A DNA stretch of 64,000 nt from Chloroflexota bacterium (GTDB taxonomy: Bacteria > Chloroflexota > UBA11872 > UBA12225). Positions 49,436 to 59,990 of the stretch are shown in pieces. Position 1 is the stretch's first letter; each line of letters opens with the position of its first letter. The stretch lies in assembly GCA_030447525.1 (NCBI GenBank), contig JAUJOR010000005.1, positions 248,001 to 312,000 on the forward strand, read 5' to 3'. The translations under genes and the position numbers were made by a program. The notes under the pieces were generated by a model, which worked only from the letters and a program-made list of their open reading frames with translations, was not told the origin of the DNA and searched no databases.

Positions 49436-49693
49436 CTCTCCTGTACGTACGTCTACGTACGTCGGCGCCGACGGATCGTTGCCTTGATTGCTGCACCCGG
49501 CCCAGTACCGTGCCACCATGATGTCGCTCGGTGCCCCCATCTCGAGAATACCCAGGGAAACCACCGTCGCCGAGTGCTAGGACGTAGCGGCGCCCTGAGG
49601 TGTAGCCGTCTCCACAGCGGCCGGTGAGCAGCCCCTGCGGGGCCACGCGGCTAGGTATCCTCTCCAGACGCAGGTCAAGAGAGGAGCGAGGGC

Positions 49694-50623
49694 ATGCGCG
49701 TCGTGCAGTTCCACGAGCCCGGCCAAGGCAATCAGGTGGGCGTTGTCCAGGGGGATGACGTGTTCGACGCCGGGGGTATCGCCACCGACGTCGCGACCAA
49801 GGGTAGCCTCGGCCTCTTGCTGCCCGGCCGCCTGGGGGGGCCCAGAGGCACGGCCGAAGGGGTAGGCGCCGCCGTCGGCCGGCGCGTCGCCTCATTCTCC
49901 GAGCTGGACGTCCCGCCGCATCCGTCGCGCCGTCACCTCCGCGTCCCCATCGACCCGCCGGAGGTGTGGGGGGCCGGCGTGACGTACAAGAAGAGCGCCG
50001 AGTTCCGAGACGAAGACACCTCCACGTCCAAGGGGATCTACGACCTGGTGTATTCAGCCCCCCGTCCAGAGCTTTTCTACAAGGGCCGGGCGGTACACTG
50101 CGCCGGGCCTAACGGCGCCGGCACCATCCGCGCCGATTCGTCGTTCACCGCCCCTGAGCCGGAGCTGGCCATCGTCCTCAGCGCCGCCGGGGAGATTCTG
50201 GGGTACACCCTCTGCGACGACGTCTCAGCCTGGGACATCGAGCGGGAGAACCCCCTCTATCTCCCCCAATCCAAGATATTCTTCGGCTGCGCCGTGATCG
50301 GTCCCACGGTCGTGACGGCGGATGAGATCGCTGATCCGCGGGCGCTGACGCTCCGCTGCACCATCGCCCGCCAGGGCGCCACCGTCTTCGACGAGTCCGT
50401 GACCCTCGACCGGATCAAGCGGTCTTTCGACGAGCTGATCACCTACTTGCGGCGCAACAACCCCATTCAAGATGGCACCGTCCTCTCCACGGGGACGGGG
50501 ATCATCGTCCCGCCGGAGCAGGCCTTGCAGGAGGGGGACGTCGTCACCCTGGAATGCCAGCCTATCGGGACGTTGCGCCACACCATGCGCCGGCTCCCGG
50601 AAGACTGGGAGTTGAGCGAGTAG
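49694..50623 (+). CDS. Fumarylacetoacetate hydrolase-family protein
   Basis: 309 residues; ATG 49694 follows GAGGAGCGAGGGC. The FAH fold holds AGVTYKKSAEFRDE, SFTAPEPELAIVLSAAGEIL (metal Glu residues), GYTLCDDVSAWDIERENPLY (metal Asp), and GTVLSTGTGIIVPPEQALQE near the end. Members split or isomerise beta-dicarbonyl compounds in aromatic or sugar-acid breakdown with Mg2+. Substrate unknown; the two dioxygenase-like genes at 10974-12351 are too far to be an operon. Confidence 0.88.
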   Translation: MRVVQFHEPGQGNQVGVVQGDDVFDAGGIATDVATKGSLGLLLPGRLGGPRGTAEGVGAAVGRRVASFSELDVPPHPSRRHLRVPIDPPEVWGAGVTYKKSAEFRDEDTSTSKGIYDLVYSAPRPELFYKGRAVHCAGPNGAGTIRADSSFTAPEPELAIVLSAAGEILGYTLCDDVSAWDIERENPLYLPQSKIFFGCAVIGPTVVTADEIADPRALTLRCTIARQGATVFDESVTLDRIKRSFDELITYLRRNNPIQDGTVLSTGTGIIVPPEQALQEGDVVTLECQPIGTLRHTMRRLPEDWELSE

Positions 50624-50692
50624 GCAGTAGGTGAAAGACCTGAGCAGGGACCGCCGGAAGGCAGGCGGCGCTGAACCCCGGCTGACCCCCGT

Positions 50693-51637
50693 CTACCGGC
50701 GGCTGCCGACCGGCGTGTAGCGAGCTTGCCACCAGCGATAGAACTCGGGGATGCCGCGGGCGGCGGGGTATTGTGGGTGGTAGTCGAGCAGGGTGCGGGC
50801 CTTGGTCAGGTCGGCGACGTACTGGCTAATCTCCCCAACCTGCATCGTGCTAAAGGAGAGCTTCGGCTCTACACCCGCCGCCTCGGCGACGAGTTGGGCG
50901 GCCTGCAACAGGGTAGTACCTACGCCTGTGCCGAGATTGATGGCCTCACCGCTGACCCGTTCGGGGGCGCCCACCAGGAGCTCTATCCCCCGGTACACAC
51001 CCTCGACGGCATCGTCGATGTAGGTGAAGTCGAAGGTTTTCTGGGGGCCAAAGATGGTCACCGGCTCGCCGCGGGGGAGGCGCTGGCAGAGGAGGGGGAT
51101 GTAGCGGTTGTTGCGCGCCAGGTCGTCATACCGCCCGTAGACGTTGCTGAATCGGAAGATGATGAAGCCAATGCCGTAACACCGGGCGTACGCTCGGATC
51201 AGGGCCTCGTCGGCGAGCTTGGCCGCGGCGTACGGGCTCACGGCGCCCTCCACGCGCACGGCGTCCTCGGAGACCGGGAGAGTGGCCTGCTCGCCGTAGG
51301 TCTCGCGGGAGCTGCCGAAAATCACGGCCGTCTGCGTCCGGCGACAGTACTCCAGCACCCGGTGGGTGATGGTGTAGTTGGCCAGGGCATTCCCTGGATG
51401 CTCTACGGACTCGTGCACCTTTGCCCGGGCCGCCAGGTGCACTACGACGTCTGCTTGGCCCCAATCCGCCCCAGGCTCGCCGCTGGTGTTTCGCAAGTCC
51501 TCGATCTGCACGGGCACCCGATCAGTCCACGGGTTGGGGTCCTTGTCCACCCCGAAAACCTGATGGCCCTCGTCCAGGAGCCGGATGGCCAGATTGGTTC
51601 CGATCAGCCCGCTGGCACCCGTAATCACGACGCGCAT
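50693..51637 (-). CDS. NAD-dependent sugar-nucleotide epimerase/dehydratase
   Basis: 314 residues from ATG 51637, after GGGTGGAAAG. MRVVITGASGLIGTNLAIRL is the Rossmann start; VVVHLAARAKVHESVEHPGN, FGSSRETYGEQATLPVSEDA and SPYAAAKLADEALIRAYARC (Y-x3-K catalytic pair) are extended-SDR signatures; FRFSNVYGRYDD and FTYIDDAVEGVYRGIELL follow. Probably acts on UDP- or GDP-sugars for cell-surface glycans. The 224 bp upstream hold no gene. Confidence 0.88.
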   Translation of the reverse strand: MRVVITGASGLIGTNLAIRLLDEGHQVFGVDKDPNPWTDRVPVQIEDLRNTSGEPGADWGQADVVVHLAARAKVHESVEHPGNALANYTITHRVLEYCRRTQTAVIFGSSRETYGEQATLPVSEDAVRVEGAVSPYAAAKLADEALIRAYARCYGIGFIIFRFSNVYGRYDDLARNNRYIPLLCQRLPRGEPVTIFGPQKTFDFTYIDDAVEGVYRGIELLVGAPERVSGEAINLGTGVGTTLLQAAQLVAEAAGVEPKLSFSTMQVGEISQYVADLTKARTLLDYHPQYPAARGIPEFYRWWQARYTPVGSRR

Positions 51638-51861
51638 TACTTTCCACCCCGCTCGTGGTCGCTCACTCGTTGGCTCTCTCTCAGCTTGTCCACACGAGGC
51701 TGACCACGCGTTGTGGCATCCGATCGGTGTGGCGCCGTGGTACTGCAACGATACTTCTTTGCCTGCGCCGGCTGGCGTCTTTCCAACTGGAGACTCTCAT
51801 CGCAGTACTCGCAACACTCATAGTAGGGACTCCGTGTTACGTCCTGGTTGAGGCGGGGCGC

Positions 51862-54800
51862 TCAACCAGTGTTTTGCAGCCCGGCGGCCACCCCATTGAT
51901 CGTCGAGGCGATCAGCTGCTGTGCCGTCGCCCGCTCCGGCGCTCCTTCCGGCAGCCGGCGCAGGCGACGCAAGAGGCAGATCTGCAAGAAGCTCAGGGGA
52001 TCGACGTAGGGGTTTCGCAGCCGGATGGAGCGCTCCAGAACCGGCGAGCTCCCCAGCAGCGCAGGCTGGCGAGTGATGGCCAGCACGGCGCGCTCTGTCC
52101 GCCGCCACTCGCTCTCTATCTGGCCAAAGATGCGCTCCCGCAGGGCGGCCGCCGGCACCAGACCGGCGTAGAGGCGGGCGACGGCCAGATCGGCCTTGCC
52201 CATGCTCAGCTGGGCATTGTCGATCAAGGAGCGGAAAAAGGGCCAGCGGTCGTACATGTCGGTCAAGGGTGCCCGCCCTGGCTGAGGCTGTCCCGCTGGG
52301 ATCAGGGTCGCTTGGACCGGTCCATTCGGGTGGCTGGCCCCACTACCCTCCAGGGCCGTCCCCAGGCCATACCAGCCGGGCAGCCCGTGGCGGCTCTGCG
52401 TCCAGCTAAACACCCACGGGATGGCCCGCAGGTCCTCGATACGGTCGCTCGTCTTGCGCTTCGCCGGACGCGAGCCGATCCGCAGCCCGGCGATCTGGTC
52501 TATGGGCGTGGCGTGGCGAAAGTAGTGGTAGAAGTCCGGGTCGTCGTAGACCAGGCCGCGGTAGGCCTTGCGGGCCACCGGGGACAAAGCCTCCATGGCC
52601 GCGCTCCACTCCGGCAGGGGCTCGACCACCCCTTCAAGGCCGCTCGCGGCCGGCCCCGTCGCCCCAAGACCTCCGGCGGCGGGGCGGAGACTGGCCTTGA
52701 TGACGGCGTGAATGGTCTGCTCCAGGTGCCGGTGGGCGATATCCGGGTTGGCGTAGCGTGCGAAGGCCACCTCTCCCTGCTCGGTTAGTCGCAGGCGCCC
52801 GTTGAGGGTACCGGGAGGCTGACCCAGGATGGCCCGGTTTGTCGGCCCACCCCCGCGCCCGATGGCCCCGCCCCGCCCGTGGAATAGCAGGAGGCGCACG
52901 CCGGCCTCACGACAGACGTCGGCGAGGCGTCGCTGGGCCTTGTACAACTCCCAGTTGGCCGTGACGAAGCCCCCATCCTTGTTGCTGTCTGAGTAGCCCA
53001 GCATGATCTGCTGCCGGCCTTCCCAGGCGGCCAGCTGCTGGACGTAGATGGGCAAGGCAAACAAGCCCTGCATCAGCTCGGCGCAGCCGTGCAGGTCTTC
53101 GATCGTCTCAAACAGGGGCACGATCTGTAGCGTGCTGCGGGGGGGCGCCTCACCCCGTGACGGCGTGAAGAGGCCGGATTCTTTCGCCAGCAGGAGCGGG
53201 GCCAGGATGTCGCTCGCCCCCGCGGTCATGGAGATGATGTAGACGTTGCAGACCTCGCGCCCCAGCTCCGCCTGCAGGCGCTGCGCGGTCCGGAAAACGC
53301 TCAGCACCTCCTGTGTCTCGGCGGCGTAAGGGCCGTCAGGCCAGATCAGGGGGCGCGGGTTGGCGATCTCGCGGGCCAGTACTTCCACCCGCCGCCCCTC
53401 CTCCAGGGCCAGGTAGTCACCTTCGACGCCGGAAACGCGCAGGATGTCGTCGAGCGCCCGGGCGTGGACGGCGCTGTGCTGGCGTAGATCGAGCCGGGCC
53501 AGGTGGAAGCCGAAGACCTCTACCCGACGGATGAGGTCTTGCAGCAGCCCGCCGGCCAACCGGCCGGCGTGTCGCCGGTGCAGGCTGTCGGCCAGGCAGC
53601 GTAGATCGCCCAGGAGCTCTGCCGGCCCGCGGTAGGCCGTCTGGCGATCGCCGGGGCGGGGGGCGTCAGCTGGAGCGCCGGCCCCCCACAGGTCTTGCGC
53701 CCGGCTGAGCTCCACCTGTTCGGTGGACTCCCCGCCAGGCAACTCCCCGTCAGGGGGTTCCCCGGCGGCCGCGCCGGCCTGGGCACCGGCCGGCAACTCA
53801 CCGAGACGGGCGGCGTTGAGTCGCCGGGCGGCTCGCACCCGGGCACTCATGAAGGCCAGCTTGCGCCGGTAGGCTTCGCCGGCGAAGCGCCGTTCCAGGA
53901 CATCCGCCAGCTCCGGCATGGCCTCCCGATCGCGGGCGAGGGACTCCTGGAGAGGGGCATCGCCGGGCGGCCCGGCGGCGTCTCCCCCGCCGGCCGACCG
54001 GCGGGCCGGTCCAGCATTGGACACATCGCTCATCAAGGGAGACGGCACCGCACCATCAGGGACAGCGGCGGGATGAGCGCTGCCCGGCGGATCTGAGGTG
54101 CCCTCTGTGATTCCGGCCCCGATGCTGAGGTGCCGTTGCAGGGCGGCGAGGGAGCGCTCGTAGAGGGCCAGGGCCGTCTCCTTGTGCAGGCGCAGCGTCC
54201 GTTCCGTCACGGCTGCCGTGACCGAGGGGTTGCCGTCCCGATCGCCCCCGATCCAAGAGCCAAAGCGGAGAAAGGCGGGGACGTCGAATGTCTCCTGCGG
54301 GTAGGCCTCCTGGAGGGCCGTCTGGACGTCGCGGTAGAGGCGCGGCACCACGTCCCAGAGCGACTCTTCAAAGTAGTAGAGACCGTTTCGGACCTCGTCC
54401 AGCACCGTAGGAGTGCTGGATCGCACCTCGTCGGTGAGCCACAGGGCGGTGATCTCCTCCCGCACGCGATCGTGGAGCGTCGCCAGGGCCCGGGGCGGGA
54501 GGCGGGTGTCGTCCAGCTGTTCGGCCAGGTCGCTCAGGCGGCGTAGCTTGTCCAGCACGGTGCGCCGCCGGGCCTCGGTCGGATGGGCCGTAAATACCGG
54601 CTCCACCAGGCACTCGTCCAGGAAGGCACGCACGTCCCCGGCGCTGACGCCGTGCCCCGCCGCTTCGCCGATGGCCTGGAGCACGGACTCTGATGGCGGG
54701 GTGTCGGCCGCGCTAAGCTCGCGCTGGCGCAGTACGCGCAGCCGGTGGTGCTCCTCGGCCATGTTGACCAGGTGGAAGTAGGCCGTGAACGCCCGCACCA

Positions 54801-55068
54801 CCAGGTCGGCCTCGGCCGCGGTGAGCGCCTCCATCCGTGCCAGGAGCTCCTGACGCCCAACGCCGAAGTCCGTCGTCGACCCGCCTGGGCTGCGCAGGCG
54901 CTTCGTCCAGGCCCGCAGCTCCTCTACAAGAGCGAAGCCGGCCGCGCCTTCCTGCTCTCCGAGGACATCGCCTAACAGCCTGCCGAGGGCGTTGACGTCC
55001 CGGCTGAGCTCGTCCGGCTCGCCCTCGGCGCCGGCACGCGACACGTCGTTCTGGGTAGCGGTCTCCAT
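51862..55068 (-). CDS. ppc: Phosphoenolpyruvate carboxylase
   Basis: 1068 residues from ATG 55068 (GGGGAG 8 bp before); upstream in-frame starts lie inside the 94-nt repeat. VFTAHPTEARRRTVLDKLRR carries the catalytic His; GSWIGGDRDGNPSVTA, LGYSDSNKDGGFVTANWELY and FHGRGGAIGRGGGP are the PEP/bicarbonate site. Compared with E. coli (883 aa) two Gly/Pro/Ala-rich inserts stand out, around residues 340-390 and 450-500. It makes oxaloacetate from PEP, feeding the citrate-type synthase activity suggested elsewhere in the window. Confidence 0.95.
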   Translation of the reverse strand: METATQNDVSRAGAEGEPDELSRDVNALGRLLGDVLGEQEGAAGFALVEELRAWTKRLRSPGGSTTDFGVGRQELLARMEALTAAEADLVVRAFTAYFHLVNMAEEHHRLRVLRQRELSAADTPPSESVLQAIGEAAGHGVSAGDVRAFLDECLVEPVFTAHPTEARRRTVLDKLRRLSDLAEQLDDTRLPPRALATLHDRVREEITALWLTDEVRSSTPTVLDEVRNGLYYFEESLWDVVPRLYRDVQTALQEAYPQETFDVPAFLRFGSWIGGDRDGNPSVTAAVTERTLRLHKETALALYERSLAALQRHLSIGAGITEGTSDPPGSAHPAAVPDGAVPSPLMSDVSNAGPARRSAGGGDAAGPPGDAPLQESLARDREAMPELADVLERRFAGEAYRRKLAFMSARVRAARRLNAARLGELPAGAQAGAAAGEPPDGELPGGESTEQVELSRAQDLWGAGAPADAPRPGDRQTAYRGPAELLGDLRCLADSLHRRHAGRLAGGLLQDLIRRVEVFGFHLARLDLRQHSAVHARALDDILRVSGVEGDYLALEEGRRVEVLAREIANPRPLIWPDGPYAAETQEVLSVFRTAQRLQAELGREVCNVYIISMTAGASDILAPLLLAKESGLFTPSRGEAPPRSTLQIVPLFETIEDLHGCAELMQGLFALPIYVQQLAAWEGRQQIMLGYSDSNKDGGFVTANWELYKAQRRLADVCREAGVRLLLFHGRGGAIGRGGGPTNRAILGQPPGTLNGRLRLTEQGEVAFARYANPDIAHRHLEQTIHAVIKASLRPAAGGLGATGPAASGLEGVVEPLPEWSAAMEALSPVARKAYRGLVYDDPDFYHYFRHATPIDQIAGLRIGSRPAKRKTSDRIEDLRAIPWVFSWTQSRHGLPGWYGLGTALEGSGASHPNGPVQATLIPAGQPQPGRAPLTDMYDRWPFFRSLIDNAQLSMGKADLAVARLYAGLVPAAALRERIFGQIESEWRRTERAVLAITRQPALLGSSPVLERSIRLRNPYVDPLSFLQICLLRRLRRLPEGAPERATAQQLIASTINGVAAGLQNTG

Positions 55069-55108
55069 CAGCGGACTCCCCATTTGCCCCGTATGCATCG
55101 TCCTGAGA

Positions 55109-55202
55109 TTGGTGAGCACACGCTCCATCGTCCTGCCGGCCGGGTGGTACGGCGTTCCGAGTTCGTGCGCTGCTGCCGCCCCGCCGGGCACAAGAGACTC
55201 AA
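55109..55202 (-). repeat. 94-nt intergenic element, copy B
   Basis: On the minus strand it starts TTGAGTCTCTTGTGCCCGGC and ends GTGTGCTCACCAA; about 75 of 94 positions match copy A, without gaps. The TGA stop of the upstream membrane protein lies inside its first bases (55201-55199). The ppc start is 41 bp further on. Confidence 0.75.
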
Positions 55203-57745
55203 ACCTCTCTCCCGACGGCCTGGGCTGGGCGCTGGAAGGGAGCCAGATCGTCGGGGCGTTGCTCAGTCCCGAGCTGCCCCCCGGAGGCGCCCCGCCCGTC
55301 GTCGCGCTCGTCCCCCGCCGCCAGCCAGCGCAAGCCGGCCATCAGGAAAGCGGCGAGCAGGCAAGCGGCGCCCAGCAACGTGGCAGACGTGAAGCTCATA
55401 GCCACTCCCAGGGCCAGTGCCAAGAATGTCCCCACCGTAGCCGCCAGGGCGGCCACTCCCCACAACAGGGACGTCCAAGCCCCGCGCCCGGCGGCGGCCA
55501 GGCCCTCAGCGGCTGCCGGGAAGAGGACGCCGGCGCACACTCCCACCGGTGCCAGGAGCCCGGCGGCCACCAGCGCCCGCACCATCACCCCCTGGCCGCG
55601 CAGCGCCTCGTCCACCATAGGGAGCAGCTCCGTCATCGCCACCGCCAGCAAGGCTGCACCCAGGGCGGCCCACCCCATGGCCGGCCGGAGCTGCCCGGGG
55701 CGCACGCCCAGGGCCAGGAGACTGCCGGCCGCCGTGGCGAGCGAGGCCGCCCCGAGGGCCACCGGAACCCCCAGGGTGGGGTGGCCGATCATGAAGGGCA
55801 GGCGGTAGGCCAGTAGGGGGTAGAGAAAGAGGCCCAGTCCCACCCCCACGGCGGCGACGAAGGCGATAAAGCGCCAGGGGACGTCGTCCTCTAGAAAGGC
55901 AACCACTCCTTCAGCGACCCCTTCAGGGGCGTCGAGGTCGGGGTCGAGCGCGTCCGCGCTCGGGCGGCGGGCGGCGAGGGCGAGCCCACCGCTGAGCAGG
56001 AGCAGGACAGCCGGGGAGATCAACAGCGACCACGGCAGCCCCTTGGCGGCCCGGAAAAAGAAGGGGCTGGCGTCGGTCGCCGGTCGCACTTGATAGGGGG
56101 CCTGCGCTTCGACGGCCGCCGGCCCCAGACCCTCGGCGGCAAAGGCGGCCAGTGGGGAGAGGCTCTCTAGGTGTGGCCAGAACAGGGGCTGAAACGGCGT
56201 CTGGCCCAGCAGCTGGAAGGCCGCGCGCGCTTCATCTTCTCCGTACGGCGTCTTACGCACCATCAACAACGGCAGGGCCACGCTACGGCCGCTGCGCTCG
56301 GCCACGGAGGCGTTGTTCACCGCCACCAGCCGGCGGATGGCCTGCAGCGGGGTTGCCCCGCGGCGCATCGAGGCCTGCATCGCGGTGTTGAACGCTCGCG
56401 TAAGCTCCTGCTCATCGCGCAGCTTGATCGCCAGGCGCCCGTCCTGGCGCAAGGCCTGCAGATAGTCGTCGAAGGCCTCCACGGTGTGGAGGTAGCTGCC
56501 TGAGGCGGCGCCCCCCGGCTGGGCCACACCTGAGGTGGCCAGGGAGAGGAAGATAAGGTCGAACTGCTCGCCGCTGGCGCGCAGGAAGGCCCGGCCGTCC
56601 TGGTTCACCACGCGCACGGCGGGGTGGCCAAAGACATCGCCGGAGTAGCTGCGGAAACGTCCCTCGCCGCGCAGGAGGGCGCCTCCGCCCTCCGTGGCCA
56701 CGATCTCCCCGGCGCCGGCGATCACGGCGCTCAGCACCTCCTGAGCGGCCCCGGCGCCGACAATCAAGACCTTCTCCCGGCTCCCGGGCAGCAAGTAGGG
56801 GAGATTCCCGGTATCGGCGCGCAGGGCGTCCACGCCCCGTCCCGCCGTCCCGGCCCGGTAGATGATCCCGGCCGCGACCCCGTCGGCGTAGATCCATTTC
56901 AGCTCGTCTGTCGTGGCCGGCTCGGTGACGTCGGTGCGAGCGTAGCTATCCCACTCGCTGTGGACGACGACCTCCCGCAGCTCAGGGTCCTGCACGCTGA
57001 CGAACAGGGACTTGGGGCTGTTCACCCTGGCCGGATCGAGCTCCAGCCACCATCCGCTCAGGCCCAGGGGCAGGGCCAGCAGGCCGGTAGCGATCCCCAG
57101 TCCGGTGACCGCCCAGCTTATGCCCGCACCCGCTGTTTTCGGCCGCCCGGCGCCTCGCAGGGCGGGGGGCAGGAGCAACATGCCCCCGCCGGCACAGAGG
57201 GCGGCCGCGGCCAGAGCCCCCAGGGGGGGAGCCATGCCATCCAGGAGGGCTGCGCTCCCGGCAAAGGCCAACCCGGCGCCTGCAGCCTGGGCCGCGCCCA
57301 GCGCCCCGGCGGGCGGCCGGGCGCCCCCGAAGGGGGCCGCCAGGGCCATGCCGGCGGCGGCGAAGGCCAGGAAAGCCAACCCGGCATTGAGCGCCGCGAG
57401 GTTGAGCGGGGCCAGCCAGACCACCCCCACGGCCGCGACGACGGTCAGCCCGGCGGCGGCCCCCGCACCCAGGGCCGCGATCAGCGGGCGTCGCGTCGGT
57501 TGCCAGCCGAAGCGGTGGGCCAGCAGCGCCCCGGACGCAACTCCACCCGCGGCCCAGCCAACCAGGACGAAGACCTCGTCAAGCCCGTGGAGTACGGCGA
57601 AGAGGCGAGTAAAGGAGACATACAGGAGGGAGATCCCGGCTGCCACCAGCGCCGTGCCCAGCCCCAGGAGATAGCGCACCCCCATCCACCTCTCGGCGAG
57701 TATACGGGTGACCAGGGACGATCGCTCAGGCAGCCGCGCCGTCAT
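55199..57745 (-). CDS. Spermidine-synthase-like membrane protein
   Basis: 848 residues from ATG 57745; ATG 57685, next to GAGAGGTGG, is an alternative start. About seven N-terminal spans (YLLGLGTALVAAGISLLYVS onward), then a soluble Rossmann domain like polyamine aminopropyltransferases: EKVLIVGAGAAQEVLSAVIA (methionine-derived cofactor site, with an altered Gly motif), VRVVNQDGRAFLRASGEQFD and LIFLSLATSG. Then come six or more spans. Such fused proteins are common in Chloroflexota; real aminopropyl transfer is unproven. It ends inside repeat copy B. Confidence 0.75.
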   Translation of the reverse strand: MTARLPERSSLVTRILAERWMGVRYLLGLGTALVAAGISLLYVSFTRLFAVLHGLDEVFVLVGWAAGGVASGALLAHRFGWQPTRRPLIAALGAGAAAGLTVVAAVGVVWLAPLNLAALNAGLAFLAFAAAGMALAAPFGGARPPAGALGAAQAAGAGLAFAGSAALLDGMAPPLGALAAAALCAGGGMLLLPPALRGAGRPKTAGAGISWAVTGLGIATGLLALPLGLSGWWLELDPARVNSPKSLFVSVQDPELREVVVHSEWDSYARTDVTEPATTDELKWIYADGVAAGIIYRAGTAGRGVDALRADTGNLPYLLPGSREKVLIVGAGAAQEVLSAVIAGAGEIVATEGGGALLRGEGRFRSYSGDVFGHPAVRVVNQDGRAFLRASGEQFDLIFLSLATSGVAQPGGAASGSYLHTVEAFDDYLQALRQDGRLAIKLRDEQELTRAFNTAMQASMRRGATPLQAIRRLVAVNNASVAERSGRSVALPLLMVRKTPYGEDEARAAFQLLGQTPFQPLFWPHLESLSPLAAFAAEGLGPAAVEAQAPYQVRPATDASPFFFRAAKGLPWSLLISPAVLLLLSGGLALAARRPSADALDPDLDAPEGVAEGVVAFLEDDVPWRFIAFVAAVGVGLGLFLYPLLAYRLPFMIGHPTLGVPVALGAASLATAAGSLLALGVRPGQLRPAMGWAALGAALLAVAMTELLPMVDEALRGQGVMVRALVAAGLLAPVGVCAGVLFPAAAEGLAAAGRGAWTSLLWGVAALAATVGTFLALALGVAMSFTSATLLGAACLLAAFLMAGLRWLAAGDERDDGRGASGGQLGTEQRPDDLAPFQRPAQAVGREV

Positions 57746-57803
57746 GGCGCAGTGATGGATGCCGGGCGGGGAAACGGCCGGCGCTGCCCCCCAGCCGGCG
57801 GGC

Positions 57804-58559
57804 TCAGCCCTGAGCGACTCCCGGTGCGGCGTCCGGTGTGGCGCCCGGTGTGGCGCCGTCCCAGCGAAACACGGCCCGGAGAGACGTGGCGTTGAACCGC
57901 ACTTGCTGCACCGCATCACCCTGGGCGACGGCGAACGCCAGCCGGCCGCGGGCGCTCCTCCCGGGGTCGAGCCGTCCTGTCGCCAGCCATCCGCTGCCTT
58001 GGAAGCGCTCCGCCTCGCGAACCTGGCCCCCGGAGTCCAGCACCGTCCAGTCTGCCAGGTCATAGGCTATCGGCTGCCGGCCCTGGTTATCGATGATCAC
58101 GGTAACGGTCAGGAACTCCAGGCCGGCGCCGGCCTCCCTGCCTCCCTCGATCGACGCCCGTTGCGGGCCGACCACCTGCGTCACGACGCCCCGGGCCTCC
58201 TGGGTATTCCCCAGCGGCTGCACCGGAGGCACAGCGGTTGCGGCCGTGAGGCGATTAAAGGGCGGGGGCAGTCGCATGACGGAAGCAAGGAGAGTCTGTG
58301 GCGAGCCACCGGCCGGCAGTACCTCGATGATGAAGTACCCTACCAGCAGCCCGAAAGAGAGGGTGCAAAGGAGTACCAGACCGTCGATCCAGGGCCGGTG
58401 CTGAATCACTGCGGCCGGGGCGGCGCTGTAGTGGCGCATCGCCTCCGGGCGCAACGATCGTGGCCGGTGGGTTTTGGGAGATTGCTGCAAGCGCACACCA
58501 CACGCCCAGCAGGTCACGCCCTCGGGCGGGTTCGACGCTCGGCAAGCGCGGCACTGCAT
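57804..58559 (-). CDS. Zinc-ribbon, membrane-anchored protein with DUF4352-like domain
   Basis: 251 residues. MQCRACRASNPPEGVTCWAC is a zinc ribbon with two C-x2-C pairs; a single span follows at about residues 60-80 (GLVLLCTLSFGLLVGYFIIE). The C-terminal domain FLTVTVIIDNQGRQPIAYDL, ADWTVLDSGGQVREAERF and RLDPGRSARGRLAFAV fits the immunoglobulin-like DUF4352 fold, outside the membrane. The tail is Pro/Ala/Thr-rich. It precedes the spermidine-synthase-like gene by 58 bp on the same strand. Function unknown. Confidence 0.7.
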   Translation of the reverse strand: MQCRACRASNPPEGVTCWACGVRLQQSPKTHRPRSLRPEAMRHYSAAPAAVIQHRPWIDGLVLLCTLSFGLLVGYFIIEVLPAGGSPQTLLASVMRLPPPFNRLTAATAVPPVQPLGNTQEARGVVTQVVGPQRASIEGGREAGAGLEFLTVTVIIDNQGRQPIAYDLADWTVLDSGGQVREAERFQGSGWLATGRLDPGRSARGRLAFAVAQGDAVQQVRFNATSLRAVFRWDGATPGATPDAAPGVAQG

Positions 58560-58710
58560 TGAGCCACATCCCCCCTACGCCGTCCCTTGGCCGCGCCTGA
58601 GGCCACCGTGCCGGCGCGCCTTGCCGAGGCGCTCCACTCTGCCACCCAGTGACGCGGCTCGAGACGTAATTCCTACTAAGAGTACGCCGGGGACCGGCCG
58701 GGCAGTTGCC

Positions 58711-59928
58711 TTACTCCATCAAGTACTCGTGCAGACGGACGCGCTGGCTGAGCTCGCGCAGCTTGTCCAGGGCTTCGCCTTCGATCTGGCGTACCCGCTC
58801 CCGGGTAAGTCCCACCTCCAGGCCAATCTCTTGCAGGGTGCGCGGCTCGTGGCTGCCCAGGCCGTAGCGCAGCTCGAGGATCCGCCGTTCGCGGGCGGAG
58901 AGTTCAGCCAGGAGGCTCCCCACCTCCTTCTTAAGGAGCTGCCTGGTCGCCGATTCGGCCGGCTCGACGGCGTGGAGGTCCGGGACGAGGTCGGCGAGGA
59001 CGGCATCGCCGTCCTCGCCGATGGGTGCTTCCAGGGAGATCGTACCCCGGCCAGCGATCAGCAACTCGCGCACCCGGGCCACAGGGAGCTCCATCGCCTC
59101 GGCGATCTCCTCGGCGGACGGTGCACGCCCGTAGGCCTGCTCCAGGCGCGGGATGACGCTCTTCAGCCGGCTGACCTTCTCCACGATATGCACCGGGAGG
59201 CGGATTGTCCGCGACTGGTCGGCGATGGCCCGGCTGATGGCCTGCCTAATCCACCACGTGGCGTAGGTCGAGAACTTGAATCCCCGCTCGTAGTCAAACT
59301 TCTCCACGGCCTTCATCAGCCCCAGGTTGCCTTCCTCAATCAGGTCGAGGAGGGACAGGCCGCGCCCGATGTACTTCTTGGCCACGCTGACCACCAGGCG
59401 CAGATTGGCCTCGATCATGTGGCAGCGAGCCCCCTCGCCGGCGGCGGCCACGCCGCGAAGCTCCAGGCGCTGTTCACGGGGGAGCTCTGGGTCGGCCAGC
59501 AGCTCCAGGGCCATGCGGCCCCGCTCGATCGACCGGGCCAGCTCCACCTCTTGCTGGGCGTTGAGCAGGGTGACACGCCCGATCTCACGCAGGTACATCC
59601 GTACCGAGTCGTCGCCCTCCAAGGGCTCGTCGAGGGCGCCGGCAGGAGGGGCGATCAAAGAAAGGCCGGAGCCTTCCACGGCGCCCCCCGCCACTCCTTC
59701 CAGATCCAGGGACATACCACCGACCACCGGAGAGCCATTGAGCTCGATGCTGTCCGGCTCCCCGGCCGCCAGGTCCACCGTCCCCAGCGCGGACGCCGGG
59801 CGTGGATGACGCCACGGCATCAGCCGTCGCTGCAGCAACGGGTCGAGGTCAGGCGGGGCATCAGACGGCGCCATGCCGGGTGCCCCCGAGTCCGGGGTGG
59901 TCAGGCCGGCCCCTGGTAGCGGCTCCAT
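58711..59928 (-). CDS. RpoD-type RNA polymerase sigma factor
   Basis: 405 residues from ATG 59928; GTG 59997 would add 23 residues but lies inside a hairpin. Region 1.2 [20 protein letters not shown]; region 2 [40 protein letters not shown], and [20 protein letters not shown] (2.4, -10 recognition); region 3 [20 protein letters not shown]; region 4.2 [20 protein letters not shown] (-35 recognition). There is no region 1.1. It could be the principal sigma factor or a close group-2 paralogue. The promoters seen here (TTGAAC/TATAAT, TTGACG/TATAAT) fit such a factor. Confidence 0.92.
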   Translation of the reverse strand: MEPLPGAGLTTPDSGAPGMAPSDAPPDLDPLLQRRLMPWRHPRPASALGTVDLAAGEPDSIELNGSPVVGGMSLDLEGVAGGAVEGSGLSLIAPPAGALDEPLEGDDSVRMYLREIGRVTLLNAQQEVELARSIERGRMALELLADPELPREQRLELRGVAAAGEGARCHMIEANLRLVVSVAKKYIGRGLSLLDLIEEGNLGLMKAVEKFDYERGFKFSTYATWWIRQAISRAIADQSRTIRLPVHIVEKVSRLKSVIPRLEQAYGRAPSAEEIAEAMELPVARVRELLIAGRGTISLEAPIGEDGDAVLADLVPDLHAVEPAESATRQLLKKEVGSLLAELSARERRILELRYGLGSHEPRTLQEIGLEVGLTRERVRQIEGEALDKLRELSQRVRLHEYLME

Positions 59929-59990
59929 CAAGGCCAAGCGCACTCTCCCAGTTGAGCCACCGTGGATCAACGCGCCCGGTCTAGAAAACA

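Noticed and set aside
55142-55154. T-box-like GGGTGGTACGGCG upstream of ppc
   Set aside because: It lies on the strand opposite to ppc, lacks the conserved CCGCG part and a terminator, and is just the reverse side of the 94-nt repeat.
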